NCBI GenBank assembly: GCA_900553675.1
Contig: USEH01000061.1
Coordinates: 1-10,393, forward strand
Reading direction: 5' to 3'
Source of the DNA: an uncultured Ruminococcus sp.
GTDB lineage: Bacteria > Bacillota > Clostridia > Oscillospirales > Ruminococcaceae
DNA: 10,393 nt
Shown: one piece after another, positions 1 through 5,474 of the stretch
How the letters are laid out: the number at the start of each line of letters is the position of its first letter
Numbering within the stretch: the first letter of the stretch is position 1
Notes under the pieces: generated by a model
What the model was told of the DNA's origin: nothing
What the model saw: the letters and a program-made list of their open reading frames with translations, nothing else
Database searches by the model: none
Made by a program: the position numbers and the translations under genes

Positions 1-72
1 TCCTGCCAGTCCGCGTGCAAGACCAGCTGCGGCATTGCAAACCAGAAGTGCGAAAAGTCTGACAAGAAATAA
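1..72 (+). CDS. scfA: SCIFF six-cysteine ranthipeptide precursor, C-terminal part
   Basis: The window starts inside this gene, and 23 codons remain before the TAA at 70-72. The visible peptide begins SCQSACKTSCG and ends KCEKSDKK, with Cys at visible residues 2, 6, 10 and 17. The QSACKTSC core and a final Cys followed by a short charged tail match the SCIFF family (six cysteines in about 45 residues), a ribosomally made peptide widespread in Clostridia. In characterised members, a radical SAM SPASM enzyme joins a Cys sulfur to a non-alpha carbon of a downstream residue (ranthipeptide class). That enzyme is encoded directly downstream, which strongly supports the call. The start, the leader and the first two cysteines lie outside the window. 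The stretch between the last two visible cysteines contains no Thr, Ser or Asp. The biological role of SCIFF peptides is not settled. Confidence 0.88.
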   Translation, partial: SCQSACKTSCGIANQKCEKSDKK

Positions 73-88
73 TATCACAGAAAAACAG

Positions 89-121
89 TGCCGCCGCATT
101 TTTCGGCGGCATTATTTTTTT
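89..121 (+). terminator. Intrinsic terminator between SCIFF precursor and maturase
   Basis: A perfect 8-bp GC-rich stem (89-96 pairing with 104-111) with a 7-nt loop is followed by TTA and seven or more Ts (115-121). It lies 16 nt after the precursor stop and about 25 nt before the maturase start. I infer partial termination here, which would give many precursor transcripts per maturase transcript, a common layout in RiPP operons. No separate promoter is evident between it and the maturase. Confidence 0.85.
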
Positions 122-145
122 GACTCTGAAAGGATTTTGAATTAT

Positions 146-1534
146 ATGATACACTGCTACAAACAGGGCGGCTTGAACATCGTTTTGGATGTTTATTCCG
201 GCTCTATACATATCGTTGACGACGTGTGCTATGACATTATCTCAATGTCTGAGGATAAGTCCGAGGACGAAATAGTTGCGCTTCTTTTAGATAAGTACAA
301 GGACAACCCCGAAATCACCGAAAGCGAGCTTTGCGAATGTTACGGCGAGATAGTCTCCCTAAAGGAAGACGGCAGCCTGTTCGCGCCCGACACCTTTGCG
401 CCGATGGCGGGGGAGTTAAAGCAGAAGACTTCGGGTGTGGTAAAGGCTCTTTGTCTGCACGTTGCCCACACCTGCAACCTCAACTGCTCCTACTGCTTTG
501 CTTCGCAGGGAAGATACTCCGGCGAGCGCGCCGTTATGAGCTTTGAAACCGGCAAGCAGGCGCTTGATTTCCTGATTGCCAATTCGGGGGAGCGGCGCAA
601 CTTGGAGGTCGACTTCTTCGGCGGCGAACCGCTTATGAACTTCGAGGTTGTAAAGCAGCTTGTAGCCTATGCCCGCTCGGTTGAGAAGGAAGCCGGCAAA
701 AACTTCCGCTTTACCCTCACCACCAACGGAATGTTGATTGACGACGATGTTATCGACTTTGCAAACAAAGAGATGAGTAACGTCGTTTTAAGTCTCGACG
801 GCAGAAAAGAGGTTCACGACAGGTACCGCGTGGACTATCTGGGAAGGGGAAGCTGGGATAGGATAGTCCCCAAATTCCAAAAGCTTGTGCAGGCTCGCGG
901 CGGCAAGAATTACTATATGCGCGGCACCTTTACCCACGCCAACCCCGACTTCTTAGAAGATATAAAGGTCATGCTTGATTTAGGCTTTAACGAGCTGAGC
1001 ATGGAGCCGGTGGTCTGTGCTCCAAACGACCCGTCCGCCCTCAATGAAAGCGACCTTGAAATCGTCAAAAAGCAGTATGAAGAGCTTGCCGAGCTTATGA
1101 GAAAGCGCCGTGCAGAGGGCAGACCCTTTACCTTTTATCATTATATGATAGATTTAAGCGGCGGACCCTGCATATATAAAAGGATATCCGGCTGCGGCTC
1201 GGGCACGGAATACATGGCTGTAACCCCTTGGGGCGACCTTTACCCCTGCCACCAGTTTGTCGGGGACGAAAAATTCAAGCTTGGAAACATCTGGGAGGGA
1301 GTCACCAATCACGAAATGCAGGAGGAGTTCAGGGGCTGCAACGTATATGCCCGCCCCGAATGTGCCGACTGCTGGGCTAAGCTTTACTGCTCGGGCGGAT
1401 GTGCCGCAAACGCCTATCACGCCACCGGCACGATTCGCGGAGTGTACAAAAGCGGCTGCGAGCTTTTCCGCAAGAGAATGGAATGCGCGATATACTTAGA
1501 AGCCCTGAAAAACGATGCACTTGCTTGCAAGTGA
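146..1534 (+). CDS. scfB: Radical SAM/SPASM SCIFF peptide maturase (thioether-forming)
   Basis: This 462-aa enzyme is predicted to install the thioether cross-link in the SCIFF precursor encoded just upstream (CteB-type ranthipeptide synthase). Residues 1 to about 90 form the N-terminal peptide-binding part, opening MIHCYKQGGLNIVLDV as in the family. The radical SAM cluster motif CNLNCSYC (CX3CX2C) puts Cys at 110, 114 and 117, and FFGGEP follows. The C-terminal SPASM domain has the full auxiliary-cluster set: Cys350 in a CX12GX4C motif, CX2CX5CX3C at Cys406/409/415/419, and Cys438. I chose ATG 146 because AAAGGA lies at 129-134 and the protein then begins as family members do. An upstream TTG (35) would start inside the precursor gene and read through the terminator. 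The last codons and stop sit in a hairpin repeat, so the tail ALACK may come from the repeat. The reading frame is intact. Confidence 0.93.
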   Translation: MIHCYKQGGLNIVLDVYSGSIHIVDDVCYDIISMSEDKSEDEIVALLLDKYKDNPEITESELCECYGEIVSLKEDGSLFAPDTFAPMAGELKQKTSGVVKALCLHVAHTCNLNCSYCFASQGRYSGERAVMSFETGKQALDFLIANSGERRNLEVDFFGGEPLMNFEVVKQLVAYARSVEKEAGKNFRFTLTTNGMLIDDDVIDFANKEMSNVVLSLDGRKEVHDRYRVDYLGRGSWDRIVPKFQKLVQARGGKNYYMRGTFTHANPDFLEDIKVMLDLGFNELSMEPVVCAPNDPSALNESDLEIVKKQYEELAELMRKRRAEGRPFTFYHYMIDLSGGPCIYKRISGCGSGTEYMAVTPWGDLYPCHQFVGDEKFKLGNIWEGVTNHEMQEEFRGCNVYARPECADCWAKLYCSGGCAANAYHATGTIRGVYKSGCELFRKRMECAIYLEALKNDALACK

Positions 1535-1666
1535 TGCACTCGCTGACGCTCGTAGTGATGAGTGATGTCAGCGTTTCATCTGGCGATGAAACGCCTGTGA
1601 TGCACGCCTGACGGTGCGTTGAGGAGTCGGCTTTCGCCGACGGATTTTAAGCTGCGGCTTCGCCCC
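1513..1666 (+). repeat. Cluster of short hairpins punctuated by GATG
   Basis: GATG occurs six times in about 90 bp (1514, 1533, 1557, 1564, 1585, 1599). Between the copies are small inverted repeats: 1518-1523/1528-1533 (loop 4), 1541-1547/1567-1573, and a perfect 10-bp stem 1571-1580/1585-1594 with loop TGGC. A 6-bp stem, 1626-1631/1636-1641, follows, then a short GGC/GCC stem at 1656-1664. The second and third stems share bases 1571-1573, so they compete. The layout resembles the short palindromic repeat families (REP/MITE-like) often scattered between genes of gut Clostridia, though I cannot show other copies from one window. It overlaps the end of the maturase gene and fills the gap before the decarboxylase. 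There is no T-tract, so it is not an ordinary terminator. The edges are approximate. Confidence 0.6.
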
Positions 1667-1693
1667 TATTACCTTGGAAAGTCCGGTGATATA

Positions 1694-3052
1694 ATGGACA
1701 TGAATCATGCAGAGCCTTCCTACACCCCAATCTGCGACTTCGTAAAAAGCTATTCTCAAAGCGGAGCATTGCGTCTTCATATGCCTGGGCACAAGGGCAG
1801 AGCGCTTATAGGCGCGGAAAGCCTTGATATAACCGAAATAGAGGGCGCGGATGTGCTGTATCACGCCGAGGGAATCATCCGTGAGAGTGAGGATAACGCT
1901 TTGCGACTGTTCGGAACGGCGCGGACGTTCTACTCCGCCGAAGGCTCCTCACTTTGCATAAGGGCGATGGTTTACCTTGCAAAGCTATACGCAAAAAGCA
2001 GGGGCGCGTCCCCCACGATAATCGCAGCCCGCAATGCCCACAAAACCTTTATAACCGCCGCGGCTCTCATGGATATTAACGTTGGGTGGCTGTATTCGCT
2101 TGATAACTCGGTGCTGTCCTGTAAAATCGACCTTGACGGGCTTGAAAGAATGCTGGCTTCGCTTCGCCCTGCGGCGGTCTACATAACCAGCCCTGATTAT
2201 ATAGGAAATATCGCGGATATAGCCAAGATTGCGCGGCTGTGTCATAAATACCAAAGTATACTTATGGTTGACAACGCCCACGGAGCGTATCTGAAATTTC
2301 TCGAAAGCTCAGCCCATCCCATAGACTTGGGGGCTGATATAGTCTGCGACTCCGCGCATAAGACCCTTCCTGCACTAACCGGCGCGGCTTATCTGCATAT
2401 CTCGCGCACGGCACCCGATTTCTTTGCGGATTATGCCGAAAATGCTCTGTCGGTGTTTGCTTCAACCAGCCCGTCATATCTCATATTGCAGTCGCTTGAC
2501 GCGGTGAACGGTCTTTTGCATAAAGGTCTTGCCGATAGAATACGCACCTCGGCGGCAAGGGTGGAATCATGCAAAGCAAGGCTGTCCGGGCGGGGATATA
2601 CGCTTGTCTCGCATGAGCCGTTAAAGCTTGCAATATGCCCAAAGGCTTATGGCTATACCGGAACCCAGCTTGCTCAAATCCTTGCGCAAAAGGGGATAGT
2701 CTGCGAATTTTCCGACCCCGATTTTACCGTTATGATGTTCTCATCCGAAACGTCGGATAGGGATTATGCGCGCCTTGAAGCTGCGCTTTTTGAGATACCC
2801 CGCGCCGAGCCGATAGACGTTTGCCCGCCCAAGCTTGCGCGCATGGAGACGGCAATGCCGCCCCACGAGGCGCTTATGTCAATGCAGGAGTGGATCCCGA
2901 CCACAGAGGCGGAGGGCAGAATCCTTGCCGGAGCAAGCGTTTCCTGCCCGCCGGCAGTGCCGATTGCGGTGATCGGCGAGAGAATCAACAGCTCTGCGGT
3001 AAGGCTTTTTGAGTATTACGGAATCGGAAAATGCCTTGTTGTGAAGGAATAG
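1694..3052 (+). CDS. PLP-dependent Orn/Lys/Arg decarboxylase family protein
   Basis: This 452-aa protein is a fold-type I PLP enzyme of the prokaryotic ornithine/lysine/arginine decarboxylase family, which makes polyamines or their precursors by decarboxylating basic amino acids. Family signatures in order are the N-terminal LHMPGHKG (about 28-35), ARNAHKTF with cofactor-stacking His116, MVDNAHGAYL with Asp193 expected to contact the pyridine nitrogen and His196, and SAHKTLPAL with Lys223 as the likely Schiff-base lysine. The small C-terminal domain carries TTEAEGRI (from about 403) and IGERI. At about 450 residues it is the short Firmicute form without the N-terminal wing domain of the E. 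coli inducible enzymes. The substrate cannot be told from the sequence. I chose ATG 1694; ATG 1700 is nearly as good, since the only nearby Shine-Dalgarno candidates are weak (GGAAAG 1676-1681, GGTG 1685-1688). Upstream codons in this frame run through the hairpin repeat and are unlikely to be coding. Confidence 0.88.
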   Translation: MDMNHAEPSYTPICDFVKSYSQSGALRLHMPGHKGRALIGAESLDITEIEGADVLYHAEGIIRESEDNALRLFGTARTFYSAEGSSLCIRAMVYLAKLYAKSRGASPTIIAARNAHKTFITAAALMDINVGWLYSLDNSVLSCKIDLDGLERMLASLRPAAVYITSPDYIGNIADIAKIARLCHKYQSILMVDNAHGAYLKFLESSAHPIDLGADIVCDSAHKTLPALTGAAYLHISRTAPDFFADYAENALSVFASTSPSYLILQSLDAVNGLLHKGLADRIRTSAARVESCKARLSGRGYTLVSHEPLKLAICPKAYGYTGTQLAQILAQKGIVCEFSDPDFTVMMFSSETSDRDYARLEAALFEIPRAEPIDVCPPKLARMETAMPPHEALMSMQEWIPTTEAEGRILAGASVSCPPAVPIAVIGERINSSAVRLFEYYGIGKCLVVKE

Positions 3053-3118
3053 CAGGGCTGGTCAAGGAAAAAATGCCATAAAATTATCAAAGCCGGTATA
3101 AATATTTGATGATTTGTA

Positions 3119-3147
3119 TTGACATACTTATTTTCTTGTGATAACAT
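3119..3147 (+). promoter_or_regulatory. Sigma-A promoter, TTGACA-N17-TAACAT with extended -10
   Basis: A perfect -35 TTGACA (3119-3124) is separated by 17 nt from TAACAT (3142-3147), and TGA directly precedes the -10 (extended -10). The expected start site is near 3154. It lies in an AT-rich stretch after the decarboxylase and should drive the CNNM-family gene from a leader of about 235 nt. Immediately downstream is a dense set of TATA/ATAT palindromes, including the 10-bp ATATGCATAT at 3169-3178, which could be an operator. Confidence 0.8.
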
Positions 3148-3153
3148 ATAAGA

Positions 3154-3390
3154 TGTATACTTATATGTATATGCATATAGTATATGGTGAAGGCTTTTCG
3201 CCGGATTCGGCATATTAAGTCTTTGCGCATCAATTGCCCCGCTCTTCTCATGGTGGGAAAACGCTGTACAACAGCCGCCGTGTATAACGGCGAATGAGAG
3301 TGCATACTTGCAGACCGTGCGGTATGCTTATTAAACGGTATGTATCCGCCAAATGAATTTTTGGATACAGGAAAGGTTTGATTTTCTTAA
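3154..3390 (+). promoter_or_regulatory. Structured 5' leader of the CNNM-family gene, unassigned
   Basis: These bases fill most of a 338-bp gap without a gene. Visible pairings include hairpin 3200-3203/3208-3211 and an outer stem 3246-3251/3294-3299. The outer stem encloses two abutting hairpins, 3263-3267/3271-3275 and 3276-3281/3287-3292, making a three-way junction. Next come stem 3302-3307/3322-3327 with inner GCA/TGC, and stem 3341-3347/3363-3369 directly before the Shine-Dalgarno GGAAAGG (3370-3376). GGTATG occurs twice (3321-3326, 3337-3342), so the GCATAC arm has two possible partners. I see no signature of the M-box, yybP-ykoY, ydaO, NiCo, TPP, SAM, cobalamin or T-box classes. A regulatory RNA is plausible but unproven. 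A decayed or AT-biased spacer is the alternative. Confidence 0.4.
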
Positions 3391-4737
3391 ATGGATATTT
3401 TCATAATAGTTGTGCTTTTGCTTTTATCTGCGGTATTTTCGGCATCAGAAACCGCATTTTCAGCCGCTAAGGACACAAGGCTCCGCGCGATAGCACAGGA
3501 CGGCGGCAAGCGGGCAAAGCTGGCTATTAAAATTTCCGAAAGCTTCGATAAGGCGCTGACCGCGATACTTATCGGAAACAACATCGTAAATTTGGCGGCG
3601 GCATCCGTCGCGACCCTTATGGTAACAAACCGCTTCGGTTCTCAGTATGTGGCGGTGGGAACGGCTGTAATAACCGTTTTGGTTATCATATTCGGCGAGA
3701 TAATCCCGAAAAATCTTGCAAAGGAATACCCCGAAACGTTCTGTCTGTTCATAGCCTACCCCCTTTGGTGGATGATAACGGTGTTCACCCCGTTGGTGTG
3801 GCTGCTTATCAAGCTTAAAAACCTTGTAGTTAAGCTTGTCGGCGGCGAAAACGACCAGCCCTCCATGACAGAAGAAGAGCTTAAGCTGATGATAGACGAA
3901 ATCGAGGACGAAGGCGTGCTCGACGAGTCGGAGAGCGACCTTGTAAAAAATGCGCTGGAATTTTCGGATATTTCCGTTTCGGAGATACTCATTCCGCGTG
4001 TTAATATCGCCGCAGTCGAAATAGGGGACGATGTTGAAACCATTAAGGAAGTGTTCATAACCTCTCATTTTTCAAGACTTCCTGTCTACGAAAAGACGAT
4101 TGACAGCATTGTGGGAATCATCCACGAAAAGAACTTCTTTGATATGTACCTCCACGGCAGACGCGATATCAACGAAATCATCCAAAAGCCGCTTTACATA
4201 TTCGGTCTGACCTCCATTTCCGACATAATGAAGGAAATGCAGCGTTCAAAGAGTCATATGGCGGTGGTTGTGGATCAGTACGGCGGAACTCAGGGCATTA
4301 TTACCATGGAGGATATTATTGAGGAGCTTGTCGGAGAGATTTACGACGAAACCGACGAGGAGGATACCTCGTTTGTCTCCCTCGGCGACGATGAATACGA
4401 GGTCTCAGCAGACTTAAGCATCCGCGATTTTCTGGATAAGGCGGGTCTTGAAGAAGACGAAATTGAAACCGACTGCAACTCGATAGGCGGTTTGGTAATG
4501 GAAAATCTCGACCATATCCCCAGCCTCAACGAAGAGGTTGAAATATCCCACTTCACCTTCAGGGTGGTATCTGCCGACGAGCAGAAGATCGACAGAGTGC
4601 ACATCACCGTCCACGAAAAGCCGGACGAGGATGAGGACGACGAAAGGGACAGAGACAGGGATAAAGACAAGGAAAAGGATAAGGACAAAGACCGGGACAA
4701 GGACAGAGATAAAGACAAGGACGAGAACGACGAGTAA
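3391..4737 (+). CDS. CNNM/CorC-family (hemolysin-like) membrane protein with CBS pair
   Basis: This 448-aa inner-membrane protein belongs to the CNNM (DUF21) family, whose bacterial members are linked to Mg2+ or other divalent cation transport (CorB/CorC, YhdP/MpfA types). The DUF21 membrane domain (about 1-150) has hydrophobic segments near 3-22, 55-77, 86-107 and 117-140 and the conserved stretches SASETAFSA, IGNNIVN and FGEIIPKNLAKE. A cytosolic CBS pair (about 195-325) contains VVDQYGGTQGIITMEDI, and a CorC_HlyC domain follows (about 332-407). The tail 411-448 is an acidic patch followed by 13 acidic-basic dipeptides, outside the usual family architecture. Start ATG 3391 is fixed by an in-frame TAA at 3388-3390. 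GGAAAGG lies upstream with a long spacing of 14 nt. It has its own promoter and tandem terminators, so it is probably monocistronic. The transported ion cannot be read from the sequence. Confidence 0.92.
   Translation: MDIFIIVVLLLLSAVFSASETAFSAAKDTRLRAIAQDGGKRAKLAIKISESFDKALTAILIGNNIVNLAAASVATLMVTNRFGSQYVAVGTAVITVLVIIFGEIIPKNLAKEYPETFCLFIAYPLWWMITVFTPLVWLLIKLKNLVVKLVGGENDQPSMTEEELKLMIDEIEDEGVLDESESDLVKNALEFSDISVSEILIPRVNIAAVEIGDDVETIKEVFITSHFSRLPVYEKTIDSIVGIIHEKNFFDMYLHGRRDINEIIQKPLYIFGLTSISDIMKEMQRSKSHMAVVVDQYGGTQGIITMEDIIEELVGEIYDETDEEDTSFVSLGDDEYEVSADLSIRDFLDKAGLEEDEIETDCNSIGGLVMENLDHIPSLNEEVEISHFTFRVVSADEQKIDRVHITVHEKPDEDEDDERDRDRDKDKEKDKDKDRDKDRDKDKDENDE
4642..4719 (+). repeat. In-frame hexanucleotide repeat encoding (Asp/Glu)-(Lys/Arg) tail
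   Basis: Thirteen degenerate hexamers of form GAY/GAR + ARR/CGG encode acidic-basic dipeptides at residues 418-443 of the CNNM-family protein. The strand is almost purely purine (only the third base of GAY codons and one CGG break it). Such a tract is prone to slippage, and its length may vary between strains by whole dipeptides. Confidence 0.85.
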
Positions 4738-4762
4738 TCCAACTCTGAAATAGTTGAAATAA

Positions 4763-4807
4763 TCGGTGCGGAACCCATAACAAGGCGGTTCTGCACCGAA
4801 TTTTTTT
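4763..4807 (+). terminator. Strong intrinsic terminator after the CNNM-family gene
   Basis: A 13-bp stem (4763-4775 with 4787-4799, a single G-T wobble at 4770/4792) with an 11-nt loop is followed by AT7 (T tract 4801-4807). It starts 26 nt after the stop codon. Confidence 0.92.
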
Positions 4808-4812
4808 GTATG

Positions 4813-4851
4813 TCGGGTGACTTTGCGCGGGCGGAGTCTCCCGAATTTTTT
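4813..4851 (+). terminator. Second tandem terminator-like hairpin
   Basis: The stem 4813-4822/4835-4844 has one T-T mismatch (4818/4839) and a 12-nt GC-rich loop, followed by six Ts (4846-4851). It lies 5 nt after the first T tract. Together they would insulate the dcw operon from upstream transcription. From 4852 to 4945 I see only AT-rich spacer. Confidence 0.65.
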
Positions 4852-4945
4852 GTCCGTTTTTGCGAGAATTTTAATGATTGGTCAAATTGCACAGTTTTTG
4901 CGGGCGAACTTCTATGAATCTCTCAGAAAACTAAGAATTTTGCTA

Positions 4946-4974
4946 TTGCATTTTTGAAAACCTGATGGTATAAT
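4946..4974 (+). promoter_or_regulatory. dcw operon promoter, TTGCAT-N17-TATAAT, extended -10
   Basis: TTGCAT (4946-4951), a 17-nt spacer and a perfect TATAAT (4969-4974) preceded by TGG (extended -10) form a strong sigma-A type promoter. The expected start is near 4981, giving a leader of about 57 nt to mraZ. No other comparable promoter is seen before murE, so it probably drives the whole cluster. Confidence 0.85.
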
Positions 4975-4980
4975 TGATGT

Positions 4981-5030
4981 ACTAAGTGGTATTTGGTGTT
5001 AAATGGCGGTATTTCGATGTAAACGGAGGT
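4981..5030 (+). promoter_or_regulatory. Five consecutive 10-nt repeats, candidate MraZ operator
   Basis: Read in steps of ten from 4981, five decamers line up with consensus AaatgGtgGT. Position 6 is G and position 10 is T in all five; positions 8 and 9 are G in four of five. ATTTGGTGTT (4991-5000) and AAATGGCGGT (5001-5010) are clear examples, and the last copy (5021-5030) merges with the mraZ Shine-Dalgarno. MraZ proteins are known to repress their own promoter through short G-rich boxes repeated at about one helical turn, so autoregulation is the natural reading. The array lies just downstream of the start site, which would suit a roadblock. Confidence 0.65.
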
Positions 5031-5031
5031 G
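5024..5031 (+). promoter_or_regulatory. mraZ ribosome binding site, decides a TTG start
   Basis: CGGAGGTG is a near-perfect Shine-Dalgarno. It sits 7 nt before TTG 5038 but 24 nt before the first in-frame ATG (5056), and it overlaps the GTG at 5029. This favours TTG 5038 as the initiation codon. Confidence 0.75.
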
Positions 5032-5037
5032 AGCCTG

Positions 5038-5472
5038 TTGCCATCAAATGTTAATATGAGCGGAGAACTTCCATATTCAATCGACCAGAAAGGTAGAATG
5101 TCCTTTCCTCAGCGATTCCGCGATATAATCGGCGAAAGGTTCATGCTCACCCGTGGGGCAAATCATCGCCTTGTCGCATATTCCGAGGAAAAGTGGCAGT
5201 CGCTTGTCGATAAGATAAGTGCCATGCACCCTGGGCGCGAAAAGGAAATGCTCACCCATATGTATGTAAAGGGCGCAAACCCCGTTGAAACAGATAAGCT
5301 GGGCAGGATTTTAGTTCCGCAGGCTCTTCGCGAGTACGCCGGACTTATAAAAGACGTTTACGTTGTAGGGGCGATAGACGTTGCTGAAATCTGGGATAAA
5401 TCCACCTATGAGGACTATACCCAGTCGATTGACACCGAAGCCCTGTATGCCGCGATGGCGGCGCTGGAGTAA
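5038..5472 (+). CDS. mraZ: Transcriptional regulator MraZ
   Basis: This 144-aa protein is the first gene of the dcw cluster. MraZ is a ring-forming DNA-binding protein that represses its own operon through upstream repeats. Two SpoVT/AbrB-like half-domains show the family motif twice, as DQKGRMSFPQRFRD (from residue 16) and DKLGRILVPQALRE (86-99), which is the conserved DxxGRxxxPxxxR pattern. The length is normal for the family. TTG 5038 is chosen for its Shine-Dalgarno spacing. ATG 5056 would also give a family-like start (MSGELPYSID) but lacks a properly spaced site, so the start carries some doubt. rsmH begins 2 nt after the stop, implying translational coupling. Confidence 0.93.
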   Translation: MPSNVNMSGELPYSIDQKGRMSFPQRFRDIIGERFMLTRGANHRLVAYSEEKWQSLVDKISAMHPGREKEMLTHMYVKGANPVETDKLGRILVPQALREYAGLIKDVYVVGAIDVAEIWDKSTYEDYTQSIDTEALYAAMAALE

Positions 5473-5474
5473 TC

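Noticed and set aside
35..145. TTG at 35 as the start of the maturase (499-aa version)
   Set aside because: It begins inside the SCIFF precursor gene in another frame and reads through an intrinsic terminator. ATG 146 has a ribosome binding site and gives the family-typical N-terminus.
1513..1666. Insertion sequence, CRISPR array or attachment site
   Set aside because: There is no transposase or integrase, no regular repeat-spacer pattern and no target duplication. Only short palindromes with GATG are seen.
1619..1693. Extension of the decarboxylase to a start at 1619
   Set aside because: The 25 extra residues are encoded by hairpin repeat DNA, have no ribosome binding site and do not resemble the family N-terminus.
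3053..3118. Terminator after the decarboxylase gene
   Set aside because: Only a short A-rich stretch is present, with no stable stem followed by Ts on the + strand.
3154..3390. Assignment of the leader to a known riboswitch (M-box, yybP-ykoY, NiCo, ydaO or T-box)
   Set aside because: None of the conserved core sequences of these classes could be found by eye, so the leader is listed as unassigned.
4341..4892. 183-aa minus-strand frame rich in Ser and Leu
   Set aside because: It is the antisense shadow of the CNNM gene. The Ser/Leu runs are the complement of the Asp-Lys/Arg repeat, and it crosses both terminators.
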